Below, piece after piece: positions 20,496-29,495 of a stretch of DNA of 29,495 nucleotides (position 1 is the first letter of the stretch; every line of letters begins with the position of its first letter). Both the position numbers and the translations under genes were made by a program. The notes under the pieces were generated by a model. The model saw nothing but the letters and a program-made list of their open reading frames with translations. It made no database searches and had not been told where the DNA came from. The stretch comes from Basidiobolus ranarum. Its lineage: Eukaryota > Basidiobolomycota > Basidiobolomycetes > Basidiobolales. Where the stretch lies: the NCBI GenBank assembly GCA_040143965.1, contig JASJQH010006980.1, positions 1 through 29,495 of the forward strand. Direction: 5' to 3'.

Positions 20496-21292
20496 GATAT
20501 GTTTTGGATGGTATATATATGGTCAAATACCCTAGGTAAAGAATACAAATCTGGGAAGTTTGATGTTAAAGGGAACGACAAAGAGAAAAAGGTCCACGTA
20601 AAATACTCGTTGAGGGCGTAGTTACTCTCCGAAATATGGGGGAGGTGGTGAATATATGGTCAGAGAAGCCGCCATGTCACGATCATTTACTCATTAAAGT
20701 GGCAGAAATATGCCCAATGAAGCTTAGAGAAGCCGTTGCTTCAAAGTCCCGATCTTCACCTAACTCATGAAATCCAATGGTTCTCCTACGTTTCATCCAA
20801 GCTCTCATGCAGCTTCCCAAACACATCATATCCACCCTAAAATGGCTTAGGGTTTGAACTGATCTGATTGATTGAAGCGCCACGTTCGAGCCAACATTCC
20901 AAGCGGTCGTTATGTTTGGTTAGCAAAATGAACTAATTCATGGCATGATTTTACTCCCAATAAGCAGTACTTGTTCGGTAATAAAAAATCATAATAATTG
21001 CGGATGGTTTCCAAGCTTACAGAATAGAAGCGAATATTCAAGATTAAAGTAAATTACTTTAATAAAATTGAAATCTCACATTAAAAAATCTCTTGACTGA
21101 GATTATGTACAAATGTGATAGATAGCAGGTAATTAGTGTAACTTAAGGGAATTTAAGGAACGCATTTGAAAGCTAACGAAGAGTTCCTCATATTTATATC
21201 TATAATACTAAGGAGGTTTGGAGAGAGCCGGAGTAAAGATGAAGATGGTGGGCAATGGGTAATGGGTAATGGGCGATAGGTAATGAATTCTC
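20496..21292. other. Intergenic between 7TM protein start and PRMT3 stop
   Basis: About 800 bases hold no supported gene. A small AATGGGTA-type tandem repeat (roughly 21249-21285, four degenerate units) lies just downstream of PRMT3. An open frame at 20683-20883 (-) has no coding character. Confidence 0.5.
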
Positions 21293-23640
<2,348 letters not shown>

Positions 23641-24170
23641 GACTTACTTGAATACCTTCTAAGAGTTGGGTCTCGAAACTGGAATTTTTCTACTATTAAC
23701 TACGAGACCACTAAAAAAAAGTGGATTTTTTTTCGCCGTCGATCATAAATAGCGTATATGCTGTGACTTGAAAAAAGTGATTTATCGAAATATAAATTTA
23801 TATCAATCAATCTGTTAACCAACCAACACCTTCAAATATAGGTTAAATTCGGGATATTCGAATTAATTAATGTGTTCAATAAACGGATTTATCAAACCAA
23901 CTCGCACGAACCAGGTGATCCTGCTTACTCTCCAGCTTGGATAAAAAATCAATCAATATCTATGGTAGGTACAAATATATATATATGGTTGCAAAAAGTT
24001 CATTTTATTTTCAATATAGTTATTTTGCTCTATATGAATCACTCTGTGTAGTTAATGATATGTACTATCTGAGGTACGTTCTTTTACGTTCATGGTCTAT
24101 CTATAAAGAAATCGAGTTAGATATTCGTTGCCTTTATATATACAACATAGTCAAGAATGTAAGAGTGTTC
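23641..24170. other. Intergenic, AT-rich
   Basis: About 530 bases upstream of PRMT3 contain T-runs and an ATATATAT stretch (about 23976). No coding frame is supported; it holds the PRMT3 promoter and the 3' end of the snoRNA transcript. Confidence 0.5.
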
Positions 24171-24268
24171 AGGTAGTTCAGACATCCAAGGAAGATAATA
24201 CCAGCATCGGATCTTTCGATCCTTCGGTGAAAACTGCGAATTGGTATGGTTGTTCATCATTTGGACCT
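24171..24268 (-). ncRNA. U14 box C/D snoRNA, copy 1
   Basis: U14 (SNORD14/snR128) is needed for 18S rRNA processing and guides one 18S 2'-O-methylation. On the minus strand, box C ATGATGA is at 24260-24254 and box D CTGA at 24181-24178. Domain A, TTCGCAGTTTTCACC (24240-24226), matches U14's conserved 18S-complementary element. The guide CTTCCTTGGATGT just before box D is antisense to the universal 18S segment ACATCCAAGGAAG; the fifth base upstream of box D pairs with a C (the known U14 site). A hairpin GGATC-GAAA-GATCC lies between them. A 4-bp closing stem (AGGT/ACCT) flanks the boxes. Confidence 0.9.
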
Positions 24269-24467
24269 CGTACATGCTTACAATCTATACTATTTCACTC
24301 TCTAAACATTGTAGTGCCTGAAGTGAGAAGAATTCTGGAGCTGGGTTCATTTTATTTACATAACAATCTTGCTCATGTCTAAAGAGAAGTGGTAACATGT
24401 TATTAGTTTTTTCCATTACAACATTCGAATTCAGGCTCGAACCCGTCAGAATGTTAGTGTGTGAATA

Positions 24468-24562
24468 TCTAGTTCAGACATCCAAGGAAGATAATACCAG
24501 CATTGGATCTTTCGATCCTTCGGTGAAAACTGCGAATTGGTATTGCTTTTTCATCATTTAGA
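24468..24562 (-). ncRNA. U14 box C/D snoRNA, copy 2
   Basis: This copy has the same elements as copy 1: box C 24557-24551, box D 24477-24474, and identical domain A and guide. One change (C to T on the forward strand) lies just outside the internal GGATC/GATCC hairpin. The closing stem is TCTA/TAGA, different in sequence from the other copies but still paired. Confidence 0.9.
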
Positions 24563-24790
24563 CGCCACACACTTTTACATTCTAGACCAGCTCAGCTTAT
24601 AAGCAGTGTGATGGAATGTGCCTTACCTAAGAATCACTGACTGAAGAAAACTTTGACAATGCAGACTGTGGTTTTTATCATTACAACGAATATCTAGAGT
24701 AGCAATAAGATATTAGTCAATGTGATTCGACAAACAATTGAAGTATCAGCTATGAATAGAACAGGAAACAGTAAAGACACTATTGTAGTA

Positions 24791-24898
24791 GCTTTCATTG
24801 GGGTTCAGACATCCAAGGAAGATAATACCAGCATCGGATCTTTCGATCCTTCGGTGAAAACTGCGAATTGGTATTGGTTTTTCATCATTAAATGAAGC
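24791..24898 (-). ncRNA. U14 box C/D snoRNA, copy 3
   Basis: Box C is at 24888-24882 and box D at 24808-24805, with domain A and guide as in copy 1. The closing stem is the longest of the three: GCTTCATT pairs with AATGAAAGC, with one bulged A. Flanks share nothing with copies 1 and 2, while the boxes and guides are conserved. Confidence 0.9.
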
Positions 24899-25209
24899 TA
24901 CTACTGCTCTTGCTTCACTGCCAAGTACTGCTTTCAATATGCCAATGTTGAAATTGACCTGACTCTCACCTTATAATAGTCGGATAGTTACAGTTAACTG
25001 CTGTATTCGTAGAAGCAGAGTGGCATAGGTACAAAGTTCTGAGATGCGGCAAAATAATGAATGCGTATAGCACAGAGGTAATCAGAGTGGATATTATATA
25101 CAGTAGTCATATCTAGATATCAAAGAATGTTCGTTAGCAACCGGTTCATTCACTCTACTGTCACTCTGCAACTGAAATCGTCTGTTTCTGAGCGTGATTG
25201 AGCTTTATT

Positions 25210-25332
25210 GCAATACGGTCAGTAAAGTATACTGGCAAGTATGAAACGCCCTCAGCGAAGGGCATTTGTATTGTATCTTCATGATCGATAAGACAGGTTG
25301 AAGACAAAAATGGTTTTCGTCATTCCGATTGC
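25210..25332 (-). ncRNA. Box C/D snoRNA-like RNA, family B copy 1
   Basis: On the minus strand, box C-like ATGACGA is at 25323-25317 and box D CTGA at 25222-25219. A closing stem GCAAT/ATTGC plus CGG/CCG, with one bulged A, flanks them. Internal hairpins are conserved in all copies: forward ATACT-GGCA-AGTAT, CCCT-CAGCGA-AGGG (loop contains a possible D' CTGA on the minus strand) and CTTCA…TGAAG. It is about 123 nt. I do not recognise a named snoRNA. Confidence 0.7.
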
Positions 25333-25495
25333 ACTATCACCACAATACATCAAACTCAGAAACCAGCAACCCATTTATAAAACTCACCTGATGTTTACAC
25401 GGAGCTCGGATGTCGGAGTTTCAACAATGATTGTTCACTTTGTCTAAAAGTAAACTAATGGATTATTAGTAATTGTGTGGATGGGAAAGGACTAG

Positions 25496-25507
25496 CTTCT
25501 TGCGAAG
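25496..25507 (-). other. GCAA-loop hairpin 3' of family B copy 2
   Basis: Minus-strand CTTC-GCAA-GAAG has a GNRA-type loop, extendable by a G-U and an A-U pair. The equivalent hairpin after copy 3 has A-U where this one has G-U, so pairing is kept. It may be a processing or release signal between snoRNA units. Confidence 0.5.
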
Positions 25508-25512
25508 TTATA

Positions 25513-25630
25513 ATGCGGTCAGTAAAGTATACTGGCAAGTATGAAACACCCTCAGCGAAGGGCATTTGTGTTGTATCTTCATGATCGATAAGACTGGTTG
25601 AAGACAATGATGGTTTTCGTCATACCGCAT
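25513..25630 (-). ncRNA. Box C/D snoRNA-like RNA, family B copy 2
   Basis: Box C-like ATGACGA is at 25623-25617 and box D CTGA at 25522-25519. The closing stem ATGCGGT/ACCGCAT (25513-25519 with 25624-25630) is seven perfect pairs. The internal part is nearly identical to copy 1. A CTTC-GCAA-GAAG hairpin (25507-25496, minus) follows six bases after the stem. Confidence 0.72.
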
Positions 25631-25790
25631 ATACATTCTTGAGAATATTCAATTGAAACTTACTTACTCAAACGGAGCATGCACCCTGGGAATGGCGGAG
25701 GGGTGACTTAGTTCTCAGATTCATTGTTAGTGTTCATGTCTGGAATAAAACTAATAACTTATTAATAAACATGTCAATGAGAATGGGAAA

Positions 25791-25806
25791 AACTTCTTGC
25801 GAAGTT
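25791..25806 (-). other. GCAA-loop hairpin 3' of family B copy 3
   Basis: AACTTC-GCAA-GAAGTT on the minus strand is a perfect 6-bp stem with a GNRA tetraloop, followed by a T-run (TTTTTCCC). It lies four bases after the snoRNA closing stem. A role in processing or termination is possible. Confidence 0.5.
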
Positions 25807-25810
25807 AAGT

Positions 25811-25927
25811 ATGTGGTCAGTTGTATATACTGGCAAGTATGAAACGCCCTCAGCGAAGGGCATTTGTGTTGTATCTTCACGGTCGATAAGACGGTTTGAA
25901 GACAATGATTGTATCGTCATACCACAC
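25811..25927 (-). ncRNA. Box C/D snoRNA-like RNA, family B copy 3
   Basis: Box C-like ATGACGA is at 25920-25914 and box D CTGA at 25820-25817. The closing stem TGTGGT/ACCACA (25812-25817 with 25921-25926) differs from copy 2 by a paired C-G to T-A change, a compensatory substitution. As the first of the series on the minus strand it lies nearest the likely promoter. An AACTTC-GCAA-GAAGTT hairpin follows. Confidence 0.72.
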
Positions 25928-26171
25928 ATAGAAATTCGCAGAAATAAGATCAGGTACTTACCAACTTCTAGATGTTGTGATGAATGTTATGATGAATGTT
26001 CAATTCTGTGGCTCTATTTTATAGAAAACATTGACTAGGTTTATTTTTTTTCATTGCAAGGGTTTAGCTAGGAATAGGGCTAGTAATAGAGGGTATGGGT
26101 ATATGTATTATTTATGAGTCGAGTATCTATATTATTAGATACCATATATAGGCATGAAAAAGAAATCAACT
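25928..26171. other. Probable promoter region of the snoRNA cluster
   Basis: This is the stretch upstream of family B copy 3 on the minus strand, ending at the stop of the secreted-protein gene. It has AT-rich runs but no clear TATA box or B-box, so the polymerase used cannot be inferred. Confidence 0.35.
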
Positions 26172-27119
26172 TCAAGGCTGTCCAATAAATGATTTAGGGA
26201 AATAAGGTTTAAAGTAATCTTCATATTTCCTGTTAACGCACATTCCTCCACCAGTAGGTCCGATATGAGGACAATGGAAGGCTGGCCTGTAAGGGATCAT
26301 GTTGACATGGATTACTCTGCACAATACATTGTCTGCTCCCATCTCGTCAGGAAGGCCTAGAGGGACCTGTCGCTGTAAGAAGTCCAGACAATCCTGAGTA
26401 GTTTTATATTGTTGATTTTCGTTCAAACAATATTTACTATGCGATTGACAAATTCCTAATGCTAGGAATTTCTGTACGAGACCTGGGAGTGTAGCAGGGG
26501 TAACTTCTGATAGTGGAACTTTCAGAAAATTAGCAATCAATGGTGCTATCTGGGGTAAGAAGCTTCGAAAAGCTAAAGACCAGCGTCGAAATACGGCATC
26601 ATATTGTTCTATTTCTCCCTTATGATTGAACCGTAACCACACATCGACTTGAACAGGTAAATGTATTCCAGTAGCTTCATGTACAAAGTCGATTATCACG
26701 CTTGTAGATACAACATCTCCAGTTGTGGCGAACTCAAATATACTGTAACTTTTAGGGACACCCAAGATAGTTGGCACATCGGAAGAGGTAGCAAGATTAG
26801 AAAACAACCCGAATAGGTACTCTATGTTCTCCTCGAGGTCATTGAAAGTCCATGTAATATCCACTCTTCCTCGAACATCTGAGGCTAAAATTCCTGGTGC
26901 CTTGCCACTCCTTGCTATAGCGGTATTGTTAGGGTACATGAAATTTTCAAATAATCTGTTTACATAACCCAACTTCCTCTTGTAGTTTTGGTGCTGATTG
27001 ATGTCAATGTTGGCCAAAATCCCACGATCCAAGCCAGACTGAGCGTTAGATTGGCCAACCAATTGATTGGAACCAATTGTAAGTAAAGTTAAAAGGAGTG
27101 CAGCTTTTTTGGTAAACAT
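26172..27119 (-). CDS. Secreted protein, NTF2/SnoaL-like region plus conserved Cys-rich C-terminus
   Basis: A single exon encodes 315 residues. Residues 1-26 (MFTKKAALLLTLLTIGSNQL then VGQSNA) form a signal peptide. The central region (DITWTFNDLEENIEYLFGLF onward, then VDVWLRFNHKGEIEQYDAVFRRW) looks like an NTF2/SnoaL-like alpha+beta fold, where the polar sheet strand leads to an 'E-Q-Y-D' pattern. The C-terminal third is Cys-rich with a striking motif: CQSHSKYC, then TTQDCLDFL, VLCRVIHVNMIPYRPAFHCP and HIGPTGGGMC. I recall this HIGPTGGGMC-type ending from uncharacterised fungal secreted proteins, but no function is known to me. A TATA box lies 33 bp upstream. Confidence 0.75.
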   Translation of the reverse strand: MFTKKAALLLTLLTIGSNQLVGQSNAQSGLDRGILANIDINQHQNYKRKLGYVNRLFENFMYPNNTAIARSGKAPGILASDVRGRVDITWTFNDLEENIEYLFGLFSNLATSSDVPTILGVPKSYSIFEFATTGDVVSTSVIIDFVHEATGIHLPVQVDVWLRFNHKGEIEQYDAVFRRWSLAFRSFLPQIAPLIANFLKVPLSEVTPATLPGLVQKFLALGICQSHSKYCLNENQQYKTTQDCLDFLQRQVPLGLPDEMGADNVLCRVIHVNMIPYRPAFHCPHIGPTGGGMCVNRKYEDYFKPYFPKSFIGQP

Positions 27120-27152
27120 GTTTGGATGCTACATCCAGCAATCATTCATCGC

Positions 27153-27160
27153 CTTTTATA
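27153..27160 (-). promoter_or_regulatory. TATA box of the secreted-protein gene
   Basis: TATAAAAG on the minus strand lies 33 bp before the ATG. That distance implies a very short 5' leader, as in strongly expressed fungal genes. Confidence 0.65.
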
Positions 27161-27945
27161 GTGCTTTCAAATCCACCTGGCCAGGTAAACAACAGGCAAG
27201 CAACTGGTAAATAAATCTCCTACATCATATGTAAGAGTGGAAGGATCATTTATTGTTTACTAGGTCAATATGCACTTTGCCGAAACAATAAGCAATAGCT
27301 TCCCAAACTGTATCTGTGCCTAGAAGCACGCATTAGACTTGTGATTGTTGAGCCTAAAATCAAATGGCTTGCTCCTTTTTTCTTAAATACTTTGATCACA
27401 ATTTATTGACACAGTAAGTAGCTAAATGCGCGCATCTACTGAGCCCCTTGGGTCTAATACGACCTGAGTCATTTTAGCCAGCTTTTGATGCATTTTTTCC
27501 TCTACTACCTAATAGTACATTTGTATTGTTTTTGTCCTCTATGACGCGAAAATCTCTCACCTTTAAATACTGCTTAGTTCTAGATGCAGTTATCTGCTTG
27601 ACGCATTGATATTCTTATCACTGAATAGGTGTAATACAATATTCCCCAGAGGCAATAGTCAGTCTGCTCATGTATTCTGCTAACAAGGAAAGGGTAAGAT
27701 GATGTTCAAAACTGACTAAGATAAATATCAGATACACATTGTAACTCATATGAATAATTACCGTGACTTATTCTGATACCAGTTGATATATAGATCATTG
27801 GTACTGATTATACTGCTCTGGTAACATAACTGAGGAATTGACTATACTAGTAATATTCTATAAAACTATTGAACATGTGACAATCAGATGCTAAGAGCAG
27901 TTAGACCACACATGATAAACTCTCATAAAAAATTATAGGGGATAC
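27161..27945. other. Intergenic, AT-rich
   Basis: About 785 bases lie between the secreted-protein promoter and the retroelement. There is no gene, RNA or long repeat I can support. Confidence 0.5.
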
Positions 27946-28275
27946 TATTGAAATTAACATAGCCTAAACATCTATATATTTAAATATAGCTTTCTGGTAG
28001 ATGTTGAAGTTAGCATTGCCTAAACACCTATATAGTCATATATAGCTTAATACTTAGTTATCCTATATTGAACTAAGATATTATCCATCATTCCCATAAG
28101 GAATTTACTTAGAATATTGACAACAACGTAGAAGTTCTTGTTGAAATTAGCATTGCCTAAACACCTATATAGTTATATATAACTTAGTACTTAGTTATCT
28201 TATAATTCACTAAGATATTATCAATTATTCTCAATCGGAATTTACTTAGAATATTGACACCAACTTAGAAGTTCT
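27946..28275. repeat. 137-bp tandem duplication with a third partial copy, at the LTR 5' end
   Basis: Two full units of equal length, 28002-28138 and 28139-28275, start TGTTGAAR and contain GCATTGCCTAAACACCTATA. A diverged partial unit (27946 to about 27994) precedes them. They sit in or beside the U3 part of the LTR and contain TATA-like runs (CTATATAGTYATATATA), so duplication would multiply promoter elements. Confidence 0.85.
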
Positions 28276-28486
28276 CAGATATAGAGATTTTTCAAACTTA
28301 TGCTAGAAGCCCCAAACTTTGCACACATGTTCCTGGGACCTTTCCTAACACATTTTACATGTTATTTTGTTTACATCTTGACAAAACTACAAATGTCAAC
28401 TGAATACTCAATAAATCAATAAGTGAAAACCACCAATTCCTCTAATTCTCCAAACCACTTCCAACAGGCTCCCAAATACTTTAACA
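28139..28486 (+). repeat. 5' LTR (U3-R-U5)
   Basis: The 3' boundary is set by …AACA at 28486, directly before the primer-binding site. The 5' boundary is TGTTG at 28139, or TGTTG at 28002 if the duplicated unit is part of the LTR. TGTT/AACA are the expected inverted ends. A poly(A) signal-like AATAAA lies near 28410. The other LTR is outside the window, so the 5' limit is not proven. Confidence 0.65.
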
Positions 28487-28498
28487 GGTTATGAGCCC
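28487..28498 (+). other. Primer-binding site, half-tRNA initiator-Met type
   Basis: GGTTATGAGCCC is the exact reverse complement of GGGCTCATAACC, the anticodon stem-loop segment of initiator tRNA-Met as in yeast. Copia and Ty5 prime from a cleaved iMet tRNA at this same site rather than from the tRNA 3' end. It lies immediately after the LTR. Confidence 0.85.
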
Positions 28499-28517
28499 CG
28501 AGCTTGCACTCTCTGTA

Positions 28518-29495
28518 ATGTCTACTTCTCAAATTTCTGGAACTTTTCCCTCTTCTGAAAAATTGGATGGAACCAATTATCAAGTTTGGAAAATTAAAAT
28601 GAAAATGCTGCTGCAAGAAAAAGGACTTTGGGACACTGTTGTAGGAGAAGAAAACAATGCAAAACTATCTGAAACCAAAGTTTTACTCCAGGTTAAAAAA
28701 GAACAAAGTGCCTTCAACACAATTTGTCTTAATGTTAAAGACAAATTACTAATTCAATGTTCAAGAGCTAAAACTGCCAAGAAGGTATGGAAAGCCTTGG
28801 AAGACACCTACCAAACAAGTTCTGCTGCCAACAAGATGTTTCTAAGAAGACAATTCTTTAACTTAAAGATGAAGCCAGGAGAAGACATTAAATCACTAAT
28901 TAATAGAGTCACTATTTTAGTGGATGAAATGGAATGCATTGGAGTACCTACCACTGATCAAGATATCATAGTTACAGTCCTGAATAGCCTGCCACACAAG
29001 TTTCAGAGCCTAGTAATGGCTCTAGAATCAAGAACTGAAAATTTGTCTTTAAATTATGTATTTGGCAGACTTCTGGATGAAGATTTACGCAAATCAGGAC
29101 TCAACCAAAAGAGTGAAGAAAATGCTTTAATAGGCTATGGGAAACCTTCCTATAAAGGTCAAAAGCACTTTAAGAAGAAAAGTAACACATTCTGTGATTA
29201 CTGTAAAAGAACTGGCCATTTAAGCAAAGATTGCTTTAAAAGAATTGCAAAAGAAGAAAAACATACTGAATCTGGAAATGTGGTTACAACAGAAGATCAC
29301 TTGTTCATATCTGCTCTATCTATGACTACCAACAAGGATTCTCAGACGTGGTATATTGATTCTGGAGCTTCCCAACATTTCACAAATGAAAAACATTGGT
29401 TTGTGGAATATGAAGAAATCCCAATTAGAAAGGTTTTCATGGGAGATGACCGCACATTGGATGCTATTGGAATGGGAACAATTCAAGTCAATTTA
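28518..29495 (+). CDS. Ty1/copia gag and start of protease (partial polyprotein)
   Basis: The frame is open to the window end. It starts MSTSQISGTFPSSEKLDGTN followed by YQVWKIKMKMLLQEKGLW, the copia Gag N-terminus (LDGxNYxxWKxxM). LEDTYQTSSAANKMFLRRQF matches the UBN2/retrotran_gag core. The CCHC zinc knuckle CDYCKRTGHLSKDC is at residues 226-239. The aspartic protease starts at WYIDSGASQHFT, with catalytic Asp281 in the DSGA motif. An in-frame ATG at 28491 lies inside the primer-binding site, so I take 28518 as the start. Confidence 0.93.
   Translation, partial: MSTSQISGTFPSSEKLDGTNYQVWKIKMKMLLQEKGLWDTVVGEENNAKLSETKVLLQVKKEQSAFNTICLNVKDKLLIQCSRAKTAKKVWKALEDTYQTSSAANKMFLRRQFFNLKMKPGEDIKSLINRVTILVDEMECIGVPTTDQDIIVTVLNSLPHKFQSLVMALESRTENLSLNYVFGRLLDEDLRKSGLNQKSEENALIGYGKPSYKGQKHFKKKSNTFCDYCKRTGHLSKDCFKRIAKEEKHTESGNVVTTEDHLFISALSMTTNKDSQTWYIDSGASQHFTNEKHWFVEYEEIPIRKVFMGDDRTLDAIGMGTIQVNL

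Larger units (their letters stand above)
28002..29495 (+). mobile_element. Ty1/copia LTR retrotransposon, 5' end (runs off the window)
   Basis: In order: LTR (28002 or 28139 to 28486), primer-binding site and a gag-pol frame that is still open at the window edge. The frame has no stop or frameshift over its visible 326 codons, so the element may be recent. Reverse transcriptase, integrase and the 3' LTR lie outside. Confidence 0.9.

Noticed and set aside
20683-20883. 66-aa minus-strand frame upstream of the 7TM gene
   Set aside because: No family resemblance, and it lies in a promoter/3' region.
24198-24247. Similarity to the theophylline aptamer (ATACCAGCATCG)
   Set aside because: Only one half of the synthetic aptamer matches, and the copies are explained as U14 on the other strand.
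24176-24265. Forward-strand resemblance to fragments of 18S rRNA (ACATCCAAGGAAG; TGAAAACTGCGAA)
   Set aside because: The same bases on the minus strand are the two antisense elements of U14, framed by boxes C and D, so this is a guide RNA and not an rDNA fragment.
24128-24382. 84-aa plus-strand frame
   Set aside because: It crosses U14 copy 1 on the antisense strand; the conserved bases are RNA elements and not codons.
24430-24447. Possible tRNA T-arm or Pol III B-box (GGGTTCGAGCC, minus)
   Set aside because: The flanking bases do not form a T stem, and no acceptor stem or anticodon arm is present.
25210-25332. Hammerhead-type ribozyme because of a hairpin followed by GAAAC
   Set aside because: No CUGANGA core precedes the hairpin; the C/D-box reading on the minus strand accounts for the conserved ends.

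Overview
This is a nuclear segment of a eukaryote, most likely a fungus. The genes are compact and usually split by short GT-AG introns of 57-75 nt with CTAAC/CTGAC-type branch sites. Recognisable proteins include a Nox-type NADPH oxidase with fungal-like motifs, IST1, PRMT3 and pICln. I cannot name the species, and an early-diverging fungal lineage is only a guess. There are no bacterial features.

Layout, left to right. The window opens with the C-terminal part of a Pro/Gln/Ser-rich protein (+). It is followed by a SulP anion transporter without a STAS domain (+), a mitochondrial-type hot-dog thioesterase (-), an NADPH oxidase (-), pICln (+), two small TATA-driven genes for disordered proteins (+) and the ESCRT-III regulator IST1 (+). 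Next come a perfect 41-bp minisatellite, a steroid 5-alpha-reductase-like enzyme (-), a WW-domain RS/RGG-like protein (+), a 63-aa RING-like protein (+), a sugar nucleotidyltransferase-like protein (-), a mitochondrial glutamate-type carrier (+), a 7TM protein (-) and the 12-exon PRMT3 (-).

The most notable part is 24.17-25.93 kb, which holds no protein gene. On the minus strand it carries six box C/D snoRNA-like units at mostly ~300-bp spacing. Three are copies of U14 (SNORD14/snR128), with box C, box D and both 18S-complementary domains. The other three form a second C/D family I cannot name; their closing stems stay paired while the sequence changes. The array looks like a polycistronic snoRNA cluster.

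The right end holds a secreted Cys-rich protein (-), an empty AT-rich stretch, and the 5' end of a Ty1/copia retrotransposon that runs off the window. That end comprises an LTR with 137-bp duplications, a half-tRNA-iMet primer-binding site, gag with a CCHC knuckle and the start of protease.

Most genes are unrelated housekeeping functions and do not form a pathway. One loose theme is RNA and methylation biology: U14 guides 18S methylation, PRMT3 classically methylates a small-subunit protein, and pICln serves snRNP assembly. That link is inference only. Exon boundaries were worked out by hand from splice motifs, reading phase and family conservation, and the total lengths are in frame.
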